A stretch of DNA of 54,870 nt from an uncultured Nitrosomonas sp. (GCA_902826115.1 CADEDO010000015.1:1-54870), one strand, 5' to 3'. Positions 1 through 8,283 are shown, numbered from the stretch's first letter. Program-made: numbers and translations. Notes: generated from the letters alone by a model not told the origin.

Positions 1-1838
1 ACCTTCAGCGTCGGCCGCCGCTCGAGCGCGGTGATCAGCCGGCGCAGCTTGTCGCGCTGCGGGTCGTCGAGTGTCGCTGTCCCGGGCGGGAACTCGACCG
101 CACCGAGGTCGGTGTCGTCGCCGCCCGCGATCCGCCCCAGCAGCCGGAACGGCGACTTCAGGGTGCGCTCGACGACGCTGCCGATCACGTTGCCGACCAG
201 CGCCCGGATGTTGAAGTCGGGATCGTCGAGCGACCCGGTCACCGGCAGGTCGAGATCGATCACGCCGCGCTCATCCTTCAGCAGACCGACCGCCAACTGC
301 ACCGGCAGCGATGTCGCCTCGTCGTTCTTCACCCGGTCGCCGAGTTCGAGGCGCACGAGCGTGACATGGTTGTCGGCACTCAGTTCGCCCTCCTGGAGGC
401 GGTACCGGACCTGCGCCGACAACTCGCCGTTGCGGATGCGGTAGCCGAGATAACGCACCGCGTACGGGCTCAGCTGCGGCAGCGAGATGCCCTGGGCACT
501 GCCCTCGAGGTCGAGTCCCACCTGGGCCGCCATCGGTTGCAGCCGGCCGCGCATCCGAAACGGCGCCTGCCCGTTCACCCGCCCGCTCACCTGCACGTTG
601 CCCGGACGGGTGGAGGACAGCGATGACACGGAACCCGACAGGTGATCGAGGCGGGCGGTGTAGTTCGGGGCGAAGAACAGGTCGGTGAAGACAAGCGTGC
701 CGTCGTCGACGCGGATGCGGCCGACCTTCAGCCAATCGATCGCCTGGCGCGGCTCGCCGCGATCGCGGTCGACCGGCCCGGACTCGGGCTGCGGCGCGGC
801 CAGCCGCCGCAGCAGGTTGAGCGAACCGTCGCGTTCCAGCACCAGGTTGCCTTGTGGCGCCTCCAGCGTCGCCTCGTCGATGGTCACCGCCAACGGCGAC
901 GTGTGAATGTCCAGCGCGGGCACATCCAGCGCCCGCCAGGCGAAAAGCGGCGCGTCCTCGTCGTCGCCCGCCCAGCGGAAATCGTGCACCGACACGCCGC
1001 CCCGGTGGGCCGCACGCAAGGGGGCGAGGCTGTCGATCCGAAGCTCGCCGCGGACGTCCGCACGTGCGCGCTGGAATTCGGCCGCGGTCCACGGACGCAG
1101 GTAGCCGCCGAAGGGCGCGAGGTCGACGTCCCGGGCGAGCACCCGAAAACGGGCACTCGGTGCGAAGTCGACTTCGCCCTCGACCGAGATCGTGCCCCCG
1201 CCGGCGACTCGCGTATGCACCGACACGGTCATCGGCGTGCCGGCGCTGGTGAGGCCATGGGCATCGACGGCGATCGACTCGAGGGTCGACACCTTGCCGA
1301 CGATCCGGTCGTCGATCCGGAACTCGCCGTCGGCCAATGCCACGTGGTCGACGGACCAGGACCAGGGGGCCGGGGAGCCCTCGGCACCCTCGTCGGGCCG
1401 GAGACGGTCGATCACGTCCTGCAGGTCGAGCCGTCCGGACACATCACGGACGACCGACACGGTCACCCCGCGCAAGGCGACCGCCTCGACGATCAGTGTC
1501 CGCCGCCACAGGCTCGACCAGGCGAGCCGCAGGTCGACGCGATCGGCATGTGCCTGCGTCGCCTCGCCGCCTGCGTGGTGCACCTGCAGATCACCGAGCG
1601 AGGCATCGAGTGTGAACGGATTGAACGACGCCTCGGCGACGTCGATCGGGCGACCGAGCAGGTCGGAGCCGGTGGTCCGCACCTGCCAGCGCATCAGCGC
1701 CGGTACCGCCAGGAAACCGAACGCCGTATAGCCGATCAGCGCGATCGCAACAGCGACCGCGACGCGGCGGGCGCGGCGGCCGGCCTCGACGACACCGTCG
1801 GTCGGCCCGTCCGGCGACGTCTCGCGATCGTTCGGCAC
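1..1838 (-). CDS. DUF748/AsmA-like envelope protein, 3' end cut by window edge
   Basis: Seen: reading the minus strand from a GTG at 1838 gives one uninterrupted frame to the left edge, about 612 residues. After a short polar start comes one membrane segment (VAVAVAIALIGYTAFGFLAV, about residues 24-43). The rest is long beta-rich repeats with Asp/Leu/Val patterns of the kind DVIDRLRP and GNVIGSVVERTLKSPF. Known: the DUF748 family (AsmA-like) consists of inner-membrane-anchored periplasmic proteins related to lipid-transfer AsmA/TamB proteins and usually exceeds 900 residues. The C-terminus is missing here. GTG is chosen because AGGAG lies 11 nt upstream and the membrane anchor follows; another in-frame GTG lies 17 codons further up. 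Codon use is extremely GC-rich, unlike every gene after 2,300, so the gene probably belongs to another genome or a transferred segment. Exact role unknown. Confidence 0.75.
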   Translation of the reverse strand, partial: MPNDRETSPDGPTDGVVEAGRRARRVAVAVAIALIGYTAFGFLAVPALMRWQVRTTGSDLLGRPIDVAEASFNPFTLDASLGDLQVHHAGGEATQAHADRVDLRLAWSSLWRRTLIVEAVALRGVTVSVVRDVSGRLDLQDVIDRLRPDEGAEGSPAPWSWSVDHVALADGEFRIDDRIVGKVSTLESIAVDAHGLTSAGTPMTVSVHTRVAGGGTISVEGEVDFAPSARFRVLARDVDLAPFGGYLRPWTAAEFQRARADVRGELRIDSLAPLRAAHRGGVSVHDFRWAGDDEDAPLFAWRALDVPALDIHTSPLAVTIDEATLEAPQGNLVLERDGSLNLLRRLAAPQPESGPVDRDRGEPRQAIDWLKVGRIRVDDGTLVFTDLFFAPNYTARLDHLSGSVSSLSSTRPGNVQVSGRVNGQAPFRMRGRLQPMAAQVGLDLEGSAQGISLPQLSPYAVRYLGYRIRNGELSAQVRYRLQEGELSADNHVTLVRLELGDRVKNDEATSLPVQLAVGLLKDERGVIDLDLPVTGSLDDPDFNIRALVGNVIGSVVERTLKSPFRLLGRIAGGDDTDLGAVEFPPGTATLDDPQRDKLRRLITALERRPTLK

Positions 1839-1910
1839 GTTTGCCCGGTCTCCTGCGGTCGTCCCACCGCAGTCCTGTGGCGCAAGCACGGTGCCCGGCG
1901 CCTTCCTGGT

Positions 1911-1938
1911 TTGACAGGGCAGGGTTGCAGGCTATAAT
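1911..1938 (+). promoter_or_regulatory. Consensus sigma-70 promoter for tRNA-Gly
   Basis: TTGACA at 1911-1916 and TATAAT at 1933-1938 are perfect sigma-70 hexamers separated by 16 bases. The tRNA-Gly gene begins 17 bases after the -10 box. The site lies just upstream of, and diverges from, the DUF748 gene. Confidence 0.8.
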
Positions 1939-1955
1939 TTCCGGCTGTCGTCGAT

Positions 1956-2031
1956 GCGGGAATAGCTCAGTTGGTAGAGCGCAACCTTGCCAAGGTTGAG
2001 GTCGCGAGTTCGAGACTCGTTTCCCGCTCCA
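1956..2031 (+). tRNA. tRNA-Gly (anticodon GCC)
   Basis: A 76-nt cloverleaf with acceptor arms GCGGGAA and TTCCCGC, discriminator T and an encoded CCA end. The anticodon stem CAACC/GGTTG encloses a TTGCCAA loop (anticodon GCC), and the T loop is TTCGAGA. A consensus promoter precedes it and a terminator-like hairpin follows. Gly-Cys-Leu tRNA clusters are common in proteobacteria. Confidence 0.95.
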
Positions 2032-2041
2032 GATTCCACGA

Positions 2042-2064
2042 GGGAAGCCCGGCTTCCCTTTTTT
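2042..2064 (+). terminator. Rho-independent terminator between tRNA-Gly and tRNA-Cys
   Basis: GGGAAGC and GCTTCCC form a 7-bp stem with a 3-nt loop, followed by six T residues. It starts 10 bases after the CCA of tRNA-Gly. If it works, tRNA-Cys would need its own promoter or read-through. Confidence 0.7.
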
Positions 2065-2082
2065 GCAGGGCCGCCGGTTCGT

Positions 2083-2104
2083 CGATGTGTCGCGTGACAC
2101 ATCG
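2083..2104. repeat. Perfect 9-bp inverted repeat upstream of tRNA-Cys
   Basis: CGATGTGTC (2083-2091) and GACACATCG (2096-2104) are perfect inverted arms around GCGT. No T tract follows, so it is not an ordinary terminator. It could be an operator or an RNA structure in the tRNA precursor. It lies in the GC-rich foreign-looking segment. Confidence 0.5.
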
Positions 2105-2148
2105 GGCCGGCTGATCGGCGGGCGCGCGATCCGCGCGACGCGCCATCC

Positions 2149-2222
2149 GGCGGGGTGGCAGAGTGGTCATGCAGCGGCCTGCAAAGCCGTCTACGCCGGT
2201 TCGATTCCGACCCCCGCCTCCA
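2149..2222 (+). tRNA. tRNA-Cys (anticodon GCA)
   Basis: A 74-nt cloverleaf with acceptor arms GGCGGGG and CCCCGCC, discriminator T and encoded CCA. The anticodon loop contains CTGCAAA (GCA), and the T arm carries GGTTCGATTCC. The flank on the left is very GC-rich and the flank on the right AT-rich. The tRNA therefore sits exactly on the compositional boundary of the window. Confidence 0.95.
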
Positions 2223-2298
2223 CTGATTGATTTCTCTTCAATCTACACTCCCTTCCCTCAGGAAGCACATTTTTGCAGCCTTGCGACACATAAATGCT

Positions 2299-3801
2299 TT
2301 AATACTTTACCCTCACAAGATAAGTCAATTTGGCCTCACTCTCCGCTGAAACAGGCACTTTCCATTCCAACCAACTTGCGCCCAGTTTGGTGTGCGACAA
2401 AGATTCCGATATGACTTCCCAGTCGCCAGGTATGGGTTCTCGAACTTTTACAGTAATCGCTTCCTTCTTGGCATTTTTCAAAGTAATCTGATAAGCAGTC
2501 TCAAAGATACTAGCATGGCGCATGGTGCCAGCAATCTGCTTGAAATCGGTTTGCACTTTGTCAGCAGTAATATCAAAAGCACTCCCCATCTTCAGGCGTA
2601 TCAGTTCATTATTGGGTACGTGATCAATATGATCTTCACCAACAAACTGACTGTTTCCATTCAAATCTTTTTTATAAACACGAATAATCCCCTTGGGTAG
2701 CGGAATGCCTAAGCCATCGCCTTTATTATGAACATTGATAAATACGCTGATTTTCTGTTTCTGGCTAATCGTATCGTGCCTACCGGAATAATAGTAATCA
2801 GCACCCTGCAGCAAATATTCTTTAGTAAGTGGAATGTTCGTTGCGGACAAAAGCGCAATTTGTTTAGTCTGTTTATTTAATAGCGTAGTCGGATGTTGCA
2901 ATGTATACAGATGATATTCAAACAGCGCTTCTTCCCTCATCTGCGATACATCAGCCATTTCAGACGCAACCGCTATCATTTTTCTTGCGCTGCGCTGCTC
3001 GGGCTGAGCTCGATTAACATCTCCGGCGACCAACTGCAATCCTGCATTATAGTAAGCGATCCCACTTTGATTGCTGAGTGTTACAAACCCATTGAGATCC
3101 AACAAACTGTCAGTCTCATTCAATGCAGCAACATAATCTGCGTGCCAAGACAATCCATGCGTTAAGTAGGAGAGCTCTAGATCTTGCTGACCTTCGGATG
3201 GATTAAGCAGTGAAACCAGCAGAGTGGGTTTATCGCGCAGATTTTCCGGAACACCCGGAAACACCAACCTTCCTGGCACGCCAGCCTCAATGCGATCACT
3301 GAATTTCAGAACCACGCCTTCATTGGTTGAGAGAACCGTAGCCGTCTCACTTGATTCAACACCGGTCGCAGCATTGGTGCGAATCACAGTAATTTCCTTA
3401 CCAGCATATTTTTCTAACAATTTTGTCGGCGTGAGAAGATCAAAGTCAAAATTCTGTTCAAGCAAGCGAAATTGAGAAGGATTGGTAAGATTACGCAATA
3501 GCGCTGTCTCCGGTCGAATTTGAGCTGACACATCGCGCCAAGCCAATCTATTCACATTCCGATCAAATAGAATCTTGCGTGCATCCTTCACTAATGCAAG
3601 ATTATCATTATAAATCGTGATCTTGATACTTTCCTGATCTTGAGCGGTTGAAACTTTTTCATCGCTTGCGATCACAGGACTACTGAATGTTGCCCCAAGG
3701 AAAGTAGCTACGCAGATTATGATGATCAATTTCTTAAAATCATATTTTTTCCTGAGTTCTTTCATTATCATTACCGATCCATATTCAATATGCCTGATCA
3801 T
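2299..3801 (-). CDS. DUF4139 domain secreted protein
   Basis: About 500 residues. Near the N-terminus is a hydrophobic signal sequence (LIIIICVATFLGATF) ending near an ASDEK cleavage region, so export is expected. The body matches the DUF4139 pattern: a start like ITIYNDNLALVKDAR, a central segment LSYLTHGLSWHADYVAAL, and a C-terminal beta-rich part with HNKGDGLGIPLPKGIIRVYK. Known: DUF4139 proteins are uncharacterised, often periplasmic, beta-sandwich-rich proteins; no reaction is established. The start is uncertain: the first ATG (3801) has a weak AGGAT upstream, while in-frame ATGs at 3771 and 3765 lie just before the signal peptide and after GGATCGGTA. It stands alone between tRNA-Cys and tRNA-Leu. 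Its AT-rich codon use matches the rest of the window, not the GC-rich DNA to its left. Confidence 0.75.
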   Translation of the reverse strand: MIRHIEYGSVMIMKELRKKYDFKKLIIIICVATFLGATFSSPVIASDEKVSTAQDQESIKITIYNDNLALVKDARKILFDRNVNRLAWRDVSAQIRPETALLRNLTNPSQFRLLEQNFDFDLLTPTKLLEKYAGKEITVIRTNAATGVESSETATVLSTNEGVVLKFSDRIEAGVPGRLVFPGVPENLRDKPTLLVSLLNPSEGQQDLELSYLTHGLSWHADYVAALNETDSLLDLNGFVTLSNQSGIAYYNAGLQLVAGDVNRAQPEQRSARKMIAVASEMADVSQMREEALFEYHLYTLQHPTTLLNKQTKQIALLSATNIPLTKEYLLQGADYYYSGRHDTISQKQKISVFINVHNKGDGLGIPLPKGIIRVYKKDLNGNSQFVGEDHIDHVPNNELIRLKMGSAFDITADKVQTDFKQIAGTMRHASIFETAYQITLKNAKKEAITVKVREPIPGDWEVISESLSHTKLGASWLEWKVPVSAESEAKLTYLVRVKY

Positions 3802-4101
3802 AACTAATCATCCTAGTAGTAAGTAACCATTAAAATATCTTTTCGATCGCTATTTTCTACAATAGCGAATATCAAGCAGTGCTTCGAAATTTCATCTTTA
3901 TCAAATTCATGAACACAAAAAGAATCAATCGATCTGTTTATTCTGTCTTGTGGTCAAAACATCGCTCCTAATTTTTATTTTCCGGCAATGCATACGACTT
4001 TTACAATAATTCATATAAAAATGTCATTTTCAGGTTATAATATCGCCTGAAAATGACAGCCCATCTGACATTTTCAGTCTATAAAGATATTAGTTTATAT
4101 T
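3802..4101. other. Non-coding region with inverted repeat, upstream of tRNA-Leu
   Basis: About 300 AT-rich bases with no convincing gene on either strand. It holds the DUF4139 upstream region and the inverted-repeat array at 4022-4077. A TATAAA at 4080-4085 is a possible -10 box for tRNA-Leu, but no good -35 is visible. Confidence 0.5.
4022..4077. repeat. Three-copy TGTCATTTTCAG repeat, two copies inverted
   Basis: TGTCATTTTCAGG (4022-4034) and CCTGAAAATGACA (4046-4058) are perfect 13-bp inverted arms around an 11-nt spacer containing TATAAT. A third, near-identical direct copy TGACATTTTCAG lies at 4066-4077. The array ends 24 nt before tRNA-Leu. It could be an operator, a recombination site or a small-RNA structure; no known motif was recognised. 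Confidence 0.7.
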
Positions 4102-4191
4102 GCCCGGGTGGTGAAATAGGTAGACACAAGGGACTTAAAATCCCTCGGGCTTAAACCGCCCATGCCGGTTCGATTCCGGCCCCGGGCACCA
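4102..4191 (+). tRNA. tRNA-Leu (anticodon TAA)
   Basis: A 90-nt class II tRNA with acceptor arms GCCCGGG and CCCGGGC, discriminator A and encoded CCA. The anticodon stem AGGGA/TCCCT encloses CTTAAAA (TAA). A long variable arm (CGGGCTTAAACCGCCC region) is typical of tRNA-Leu. Gly, Cys and Leu tRNAs are often clustered; here a 1.5-kb gene separates Leu from Cys. Confidence 0.95.
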
Positions 4192-4615
4192 CTGGCAAAC
4201 CTCTTCACCGCAGAATATCTAATCAAATAGCTTTTTATTTTAGCAGCCTTAAAATATTTTTTAATCCCATCCAGGTCCAGGGTTTGCACACTGATAATAC
4301 TTTTTATTTACAGTTCTTTGAACAAGTGTCACAAAGCTTGTCAAACTTAATTCACATTAAAATACGAGTTTAAGTTTATTGAATATAATTTCTTGAAGGT
4401 TTTTAAGACAAGCCATGCAAATCAATAGGCTACTCATTATCCAGATCAAATAGCTATCTAAGATTGCCATTATTCTCTATACCATTACGTACCAACCACA
4501 ACATTAATTACATTGACTAAATCTTTTTCTTGTTCTTGAAAATTGAATATTACAATTTCATTTAAATTGATACCTGCCGCTATACTGCATTGCTTATTCT
4601 ATATTTGGAGATAAA
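4192..4615. other. AT-rich intergenic region before ppa
   Basis: About 420 bases between tRNA-Leu and the pyrophosphatase gene. No supported coding frame. TATACT at 4581-4586 is a possible -10 box for ppa without a clear -35. Nothing else recognised. Confidence 0.4.
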
Positions 4616-5164
4616 ATGAACCTTGATCGAGTTGGCTCGGGATCTGATATTCCCAATGACTTTAATGTCATCATTGAGATTCCAATGAATGCTGATCCTA
4701 TTAAATATGAAGTGGATAAAGAAACCGGCGCCATGTTTGTTGATCGGTTTATGTCGACTTGCATGCATTACCCCTGCAACTATGGCTACATTCCGCACAC
4801 CCTGTCCGATGATGGCGACCCTGTCGATGTGTTAGTAATATCACCCGTACCGTTGATTACCGGTGTTGTCGTGCGCTGCAGACCGCTCGGAATGCTTAGA
4901 ATGTCTGATGAGGCTGGGGAAGATGCCAAATTATTAGCCGTGCCCATCAACAAATTATGCAATCTTTATCAAGACATCAATTCCTGCGAAGATTTACCCC
5001 AACTGGTTCGGTCTCAAATCGCACACTTCTTTGCACACTATAAAGACCTGGAAGAAGGAAAATGGGTAAAAATTCAAGGCTGGGATGGCGTTGAATCTGC
5101 AAAATTCGAGATTCTTGCAGGAATACAGCGTTTTAATGCAACGACCAACAAACCAATGTTCTAG
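4616..5164 (+). CDS. ppa: Inorganic pyrophosphatase (family I)
   Basis: Hydrolyses pyrophosphate to two phosphates in the cytoplasm, pulling biosynthetic reactions forward; needs Mg2+. Seen: 182 residues, the usual length for bacterial soluble family I enzymes. The signature [10 protein letters not shown] (65-74) supplies the metal-binding Asp residues. Glu21 and Lys30 in [12 protein letters not shown] and Tyr residues in [10 protein letters not shown] match the active-site framework. The start is supported by TTGGAG 5-6 nt before the ATG. It stands as a single gene between tRNA-Leu and a convergent zinc-ribbon gene. In ammonia oxidisers pyrophosphate recycling is presumably housekeeping; no special regulation is visible. 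Confidence 0.95.
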   Translation: MNLDRVGSGSDIPNDFNVIIEIPMNADPIKYEVDKETGAMFVDRFMSTCMHYPCNYGYIPHTLSDDGDPVDVLVISPVPLITGVVVRCRPLGMLRMSDEAGEDAKLLAVPINKLCNLYQDINSCEDLPQLVRSQIAHFFAHYKDLEEGKWVKIQGWDGVESAKFEILAGIQRFNATTNKPMF

Positions 5165-5205
5165 TTCATTTTCCATGAACTCATCGATTGTATCCTGTGA
5201 TTATA

Positions 5206-5600
5206 TTACTTAGAAAGATTGACTAATAGAATAGTCGTCACGAACATGATGACTCCCAACATTAGCCAATTTCTTCCAACCTTCTTGGCATTCGGATGAT
5301 CTTTTCTCATATAGGTATAACCATGGCTATGCCTATGATAGGGAAAATGATCGTCCCGAAGATAATCGCAATATTCAGTCCCGTTGAAACCGCAGGCTTT
5401 TCATGGATACGAGAATGGCGAGATGTTTCCTCAGTTAATCGTTCAATATTGGGTATCGGCGTTTCACTTAGATCAATTCTTTTACTATTCTGTAGATCCT
5501 TATCACTGGTGGTTTCTGACATGCTGACAAAATGCTCATGACAATTGATGCAAAATGCAGCATGAATAGTATTTTCTGTTGCACATTTTGGACAAAGCAT
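5206..5600 (-). pseudogene. Zinc-ribbon membrane protein, broken by a 1-nt frameshift
   Basis: Seen: the ATG at 5600 has AGGAT 7 nt upstream. The first frame encodes a CxxC...CxxC zinc ribbon (MLCPKCATEN, then FCINCHEHF), a polar linker and one membrane segment (LNIAIIFGTIIFPIIGIAM), then hits a stop at 5307. Adding one G in the GG at about 5321-5322 lets the frame continue as GYTYMRKDHPNAKKVGRNW and a second membrane segment (LMLGVIMFVTTILLV), ending with a stop at 5206-5208. The restored protein would be about 131 residues with two membrane helices and a cytoplasmic zinc ribbon. Function unknown. The lesion may be a sequencing deletion in a G run or a real mutation. It converges on ppa. Confidence 0.7.
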
Positions 5601-5704
5601 AATAAATCCTAACTAATATAACTGTCTGAAAAAATCATTTTCACAAATACAGGTTTTAATTTCACATTAATACTAAATTGTTTACAACCATAGACTTTAC
5701 ACAC

Positions 5705-6943
5705 TCAAACCACCTGCCCTGCAGCAAAACCTGATGACCAAGCCCACTGAAAATTAAATCCCCCCAGCTGACCAGTGACGTCAACCACTTCACCGATAAA
5801 ATACAAACCTGGTATACGCTTGGATTCCATTGTTTTGGATGAAAGTTCATGCGTATCGACCCCACCCAGAGTGACCTCTGCTTTTTTATAACCTACTGTA
5901 CCACTTGGAGTAATCTTCCAATTATGCAGTTCATATGCAATTTGCCGTAACTCACTGTCACGATATTGATTCATGGGTTTTTCAGGGATAGATAACTGGC
6001 CAAGCATTTTCGAGCACCAAACTTGTACAAAGCGTTTCGGCAAATAATGAGTCAGCAGATTGGGTAACAACATAGCGTTACGTTTATGCGCCAATAAAAT
6101 CTGCTGCATATCCTCCTGAGGTAGCAAATTGACATGAATGGACTCTCCCGGTTGCCAATGGGATGAAATCTGTAGGATGGCAGGACCGCTCAATCCACGA
6201 TGTGTAAATAAGATACTTTCGCGGAAAGATGCCCCTCTGCAACTGACTTCGGCATCAATTGCTACGCCGGAGATATCTTTAAAGCCTGCAAAATCCTCAG
6301 TTGGAAAAGTCAAACCAACCAGAGCTGGACGCAAGGGTGTCACGCGAATATTAAACTGATTGGCTACTTGATAGCCAAATGCACTGGCACCGATTTGTGG
6401 AATGGATAACCCTCCAGTGGCGATGACTAATGAGGTCGTTTCCAGAATATTTCTCTCGGTAGTTAATAGAAACTTGTGACCAGCTTTTTGCACACCTGCA
6501 TTTCCCGGAAGATATTCAATCTGCCCGATCTGCGAGGATATCTGCCATTCCACGTTCACAGCTTGGCACTCATCTTGCAACATGTCTATGATTTGCTGTG
6601 AACTATCGTCACAAAACAATTGCCCTAATTTTTTTTCATGATAACGAATACCATGCTTTTCAACGAGCGCAATAAAATCAAGCGGTGTAAAACGAGCCAA
6701 TGCAGATCGACAAAAATGGGGATTACTGGAAAGAAAGTTTTCAGCTCTGGCATAACGATTAGTGAAGTTGCAGCGACCACCACCGGAGATACGGATTTTT
6801 TCTGCCAGTTTGTGCGCAGCATCCACCAATATGACTTTGCGTCCCCGTTTACCTGCTTCAATCGCACACATTAGGCCAGCGGCACCTGCACCAATAATCA
6901 CCACATCTTTAAACACTTTTTTCAAGATGATTAATCGTTGCAA
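5705..6943 (-). CDS. BaiN/HI0933-family FAD-dependent oxidoreductase
   Basis: About 400-412 residues. The N-terminal Rossmann dinucleotide-binding site is VVIIGAGAAGLMCAIEAGKR, followed by the family signature KIRISGGGRCNFTN. Near the C-terminus is the second flavin contact GLYFIGEVVDVTGQLGGFNFQ, also a hallmark. Known: HI0933/YhiN/BaiN flavoproteins are soluble; BaiN in gut clostridia reduces bile-acid intermediates, but the function in betaproteobacteria is not established. The start is uncertain: the frame has no ATG before the Rossmann motif, only TTG at 6943 and 6925 and GTG at 6916, none with a good ribosome site. The DUF2909 gene follows upstream on the same strand with a short gap, so the two may be cotranscribed. 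Confidence 0.85.
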   Translation of the reverse strand: MQRLIILKKVFKDVVIIGAGAAGLMCAIEAGKRGRKVILVDAAHKLAEKIRISGGGRCNFTNRYARAENFLSSNPHFCRSALARFTPLDFIALVEKHGIRYHEKKLGQLFCDDSSQQIIDMLQDECQAVNVEWQISSQIGQIEYLPGNAGVQKAGHKFLLTTERNILETTSLVIATGGLSIPQIGASAFGYQVANQFNIRVTPLRPALVGLTFPTEDFAGFKDISGVAIDAEVSCRGASFRESILFTHRGLSGPAILQISSHWQPGESIHVNLLPQEDMQQILLAHKRNAMLLPNLLTHYLPKRFVQVWCSKMLGQLSIPEKPMNQYRDSELRQIAYELHNWKITPSGTVGYKKAEVTLGGVDTHELSSKTMESKRIPGLYFIGEVVDVTGQLGGFNFQWAWSSGFAAGQVV

Positions 6944-6975
6944 AGTTGAGCAAGAAATTCTAGAAAAATGCTTAT

Positions 6976-7164
6976 TTAGCTGGACGGCATATTCAACCGG
7001 TAAGTTATCATCATGACAATAAACAGAAACAGTGACAAACCAACACGTATACTGAGTGACTTGACCATGCGCGTCGATTGACCTTTATCTTTGTACATAT
7101 AATACAGAGCTGATCCAAGGCTATATAATATGACAAAGAATATTGTGGCTGCGAAGATTTTCAA
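6976..7164 (-). CDS. DUF2909 twin-transmembrane protein
   Basis: About 62 residues with two membrane helices (FAATIFFVILYSLGSALYYM and VGLSLFLFIVMMITY) separated by a short basic loop YKDKGQSTRMVKSLSIR. This layout is typical of the small DUF2909 family found next to cytochrome oxidase or metabolic genes in betaproteobacteria; its function is not known. I chose the TTG at 7164 because AGGA lies 8 nt upstream; a TTG at 7197 would add 11 residues but lacks a ribosome site. It precedes the flavoprotein gene on the same strand. Confidence 0.65.
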   Translation of the reverse strand: MKIFAATIFFVILYSLGSALYYMYKDKGQSTRMVKSLSIRVGLSLFLFIVMMITYRLNMPSS

Positions 7165-7229
7165 TGGCTTGATCCTACTAAAAATTGACTTTGGCAAAGT
7201 TTAGCCGAGTTTTAGTGATTGTCCAATGA

Positions 7230-7322
7230 CTATTTAATGATTACTTTTAAGCGATTTCCCATTGGCTGCTGAGTTTTTTTGCAAGTCAGATATTTGCCGT
7301 CTTCCATCATTTCAATCACCAT
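7230..7322 (-). CDS. Possible 30-residue small protein (uncertain)
   Basis: An ATG at 7322 opens a 30-codon frame ending at 7230. The product has a hydrophilic composition, MVIEMMEDGKYLTCKKTQQ followed by PMGNRLKVIIK. It reads like a structured basic peptide rather than random translation, but no clear ribosome site is seen and no family was recognised. It lies between DUF2909 and miaA, divergent from miaA. It might instead be the last part of a decayed gene. Confidence 0.25.
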   Translation of the reverse strand: MVIEMMEDGKYLTCKKTQQPMGNRLKVIIK

Positions 7323-7332
7323 CTGATCCAAA

Positions 7333-8283
7333 TTGCAAAAATCACTTCATTTACCCCCTGCTATTTTTTTGATGGGCCCAACTGCAAGCGGCAAGAGTCA
7401 AGTTGCTCTGGATATTGCAGCCTATCTTCCGGTTGAAATCATCAGTGTGGATTCTGCCCAGGTTTATCGGCATATGGATATCGGCACGGCTAAACCTGAC
7501 CAGCTTGCATTAGCACACACACCTCACCATTTGATCAACCTAATCAATCCTGATCAGCACTACTCAGCAGCACAATTTCGTAATGATGCACTGCATATCA
7601 TGCATGAAGTTACTCAACGCAATAAAATTCCACTACTTGTAGGTGGCACTATGCTGTACTTCAGGGCGTTACAGGACGGTCTTTCAATGTTGCCGCCAGC
7701 TGACATGAACCTTCGCTTAGCGCTGGAAAATAGCGCGAAAGAGTTGGGTTGGCCAGCAATGCATCAAAAACTTGCAGAATTGGATCCGGAAAGTGCGGCG
7801 AGGATTAAATCCACTGACAGTCAGCGCATTCAGCGAGCTCTGGAAGTTTGCTATTTGACTCAACAGCCAATGTCAGAAATTCTAAAAATTCCCAAACAAA
7901 CGCACTTTCCCTACGACAAAATCAGCATCACACTGATTCCAAGTGAACGCAGCCAATTACATCAGCGCATTGCAAAGCGTTTTGAAAGCATGCTCAAATG
8001 CGGGTTAGTTGATGAAGTTCATTCTATACGCAAGCAGTTTTCACTCAGCATTGTATCGCCTTCAATGCGCTGCGTCGGATATCGTCAGGCTTGCCTATAT
8101 CTGGATGATAGAATAAGTATTTCAGAACTACAGGATAGCGGAATTGCCGCCACCCGCCAACTGGCCAAACGACAACTCACTTGGTTGCGCGGCATGAAAT
8201 CAGATAACGTGAATGAATTCGATTGTCTAGCAAGTAAACTCAGTGAACAAATTAAATTTCTGCTAAAAAAAACAATCAAATAA
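7333..8283 (+). CDS. miaA: tRNA dimethylallyltransferase
   Basis: Transfers a dimethylallyl group from DMAPP to adenosine 37 of tRNAs that read UNN codons; cytoplasmic. Seen: 316 residues, the usual length. The P-loop GPTASGKS is at 15-22, followed by EIISVDSAQVYRHMDIGTAK with the catalytic Asp40. The prenyl-binding stretch VGGTMLYFRAL and the tRNA-contacting region SMRCVGYRQ are present. The start is TTG at 7333, because an in-frame stop lies three codons upstream and no ATG exists before the P-loop region. No clear ribosome site is visible, so expression may be weak. Commonly it lies next to mutL or hfq; neither is here. The downstream neighbour is a separately transcribed BON lipoprotein. 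Confidence 0.93.
   Translation: MQKSLHLPPAIFLMGPTASGKSQVALDIAAYLPVEIISVDSAQVYRHMDIGTAKPDQLALAHTPHHLINLINPDQHYSAAQFRNDALHIMHEVTQRNKIPLLVGGTMLYFRALQDGLSMLPPADMNLRLALENSAKELGWPAMHQKLAELDPESAARIKSTDSQRIQRALEVCYLTQQPMSEILKIPKQTHFPYDKISITLIPSERSQLHQRIAKRFESMLKCGLVDEVHSIRKQFSLSIVSPSMRCVGYRQACLYLDDRISISELQDSGIAATRQLAKRQLTWLRGMKSDNVNEFDCLASKLSEQIKFLLKKTIK

Noticed and set aside
271..1937. Several long open frames on both strands in the GC-rich first 2 kb
   Set aside because: Their products are Arg/Ala/Pro-rich and without family pattern. They are by-products of GC-rich codons of the real minus-strand DUF748 gene, which has a coherent beta-rich protein and a membrane anchor.
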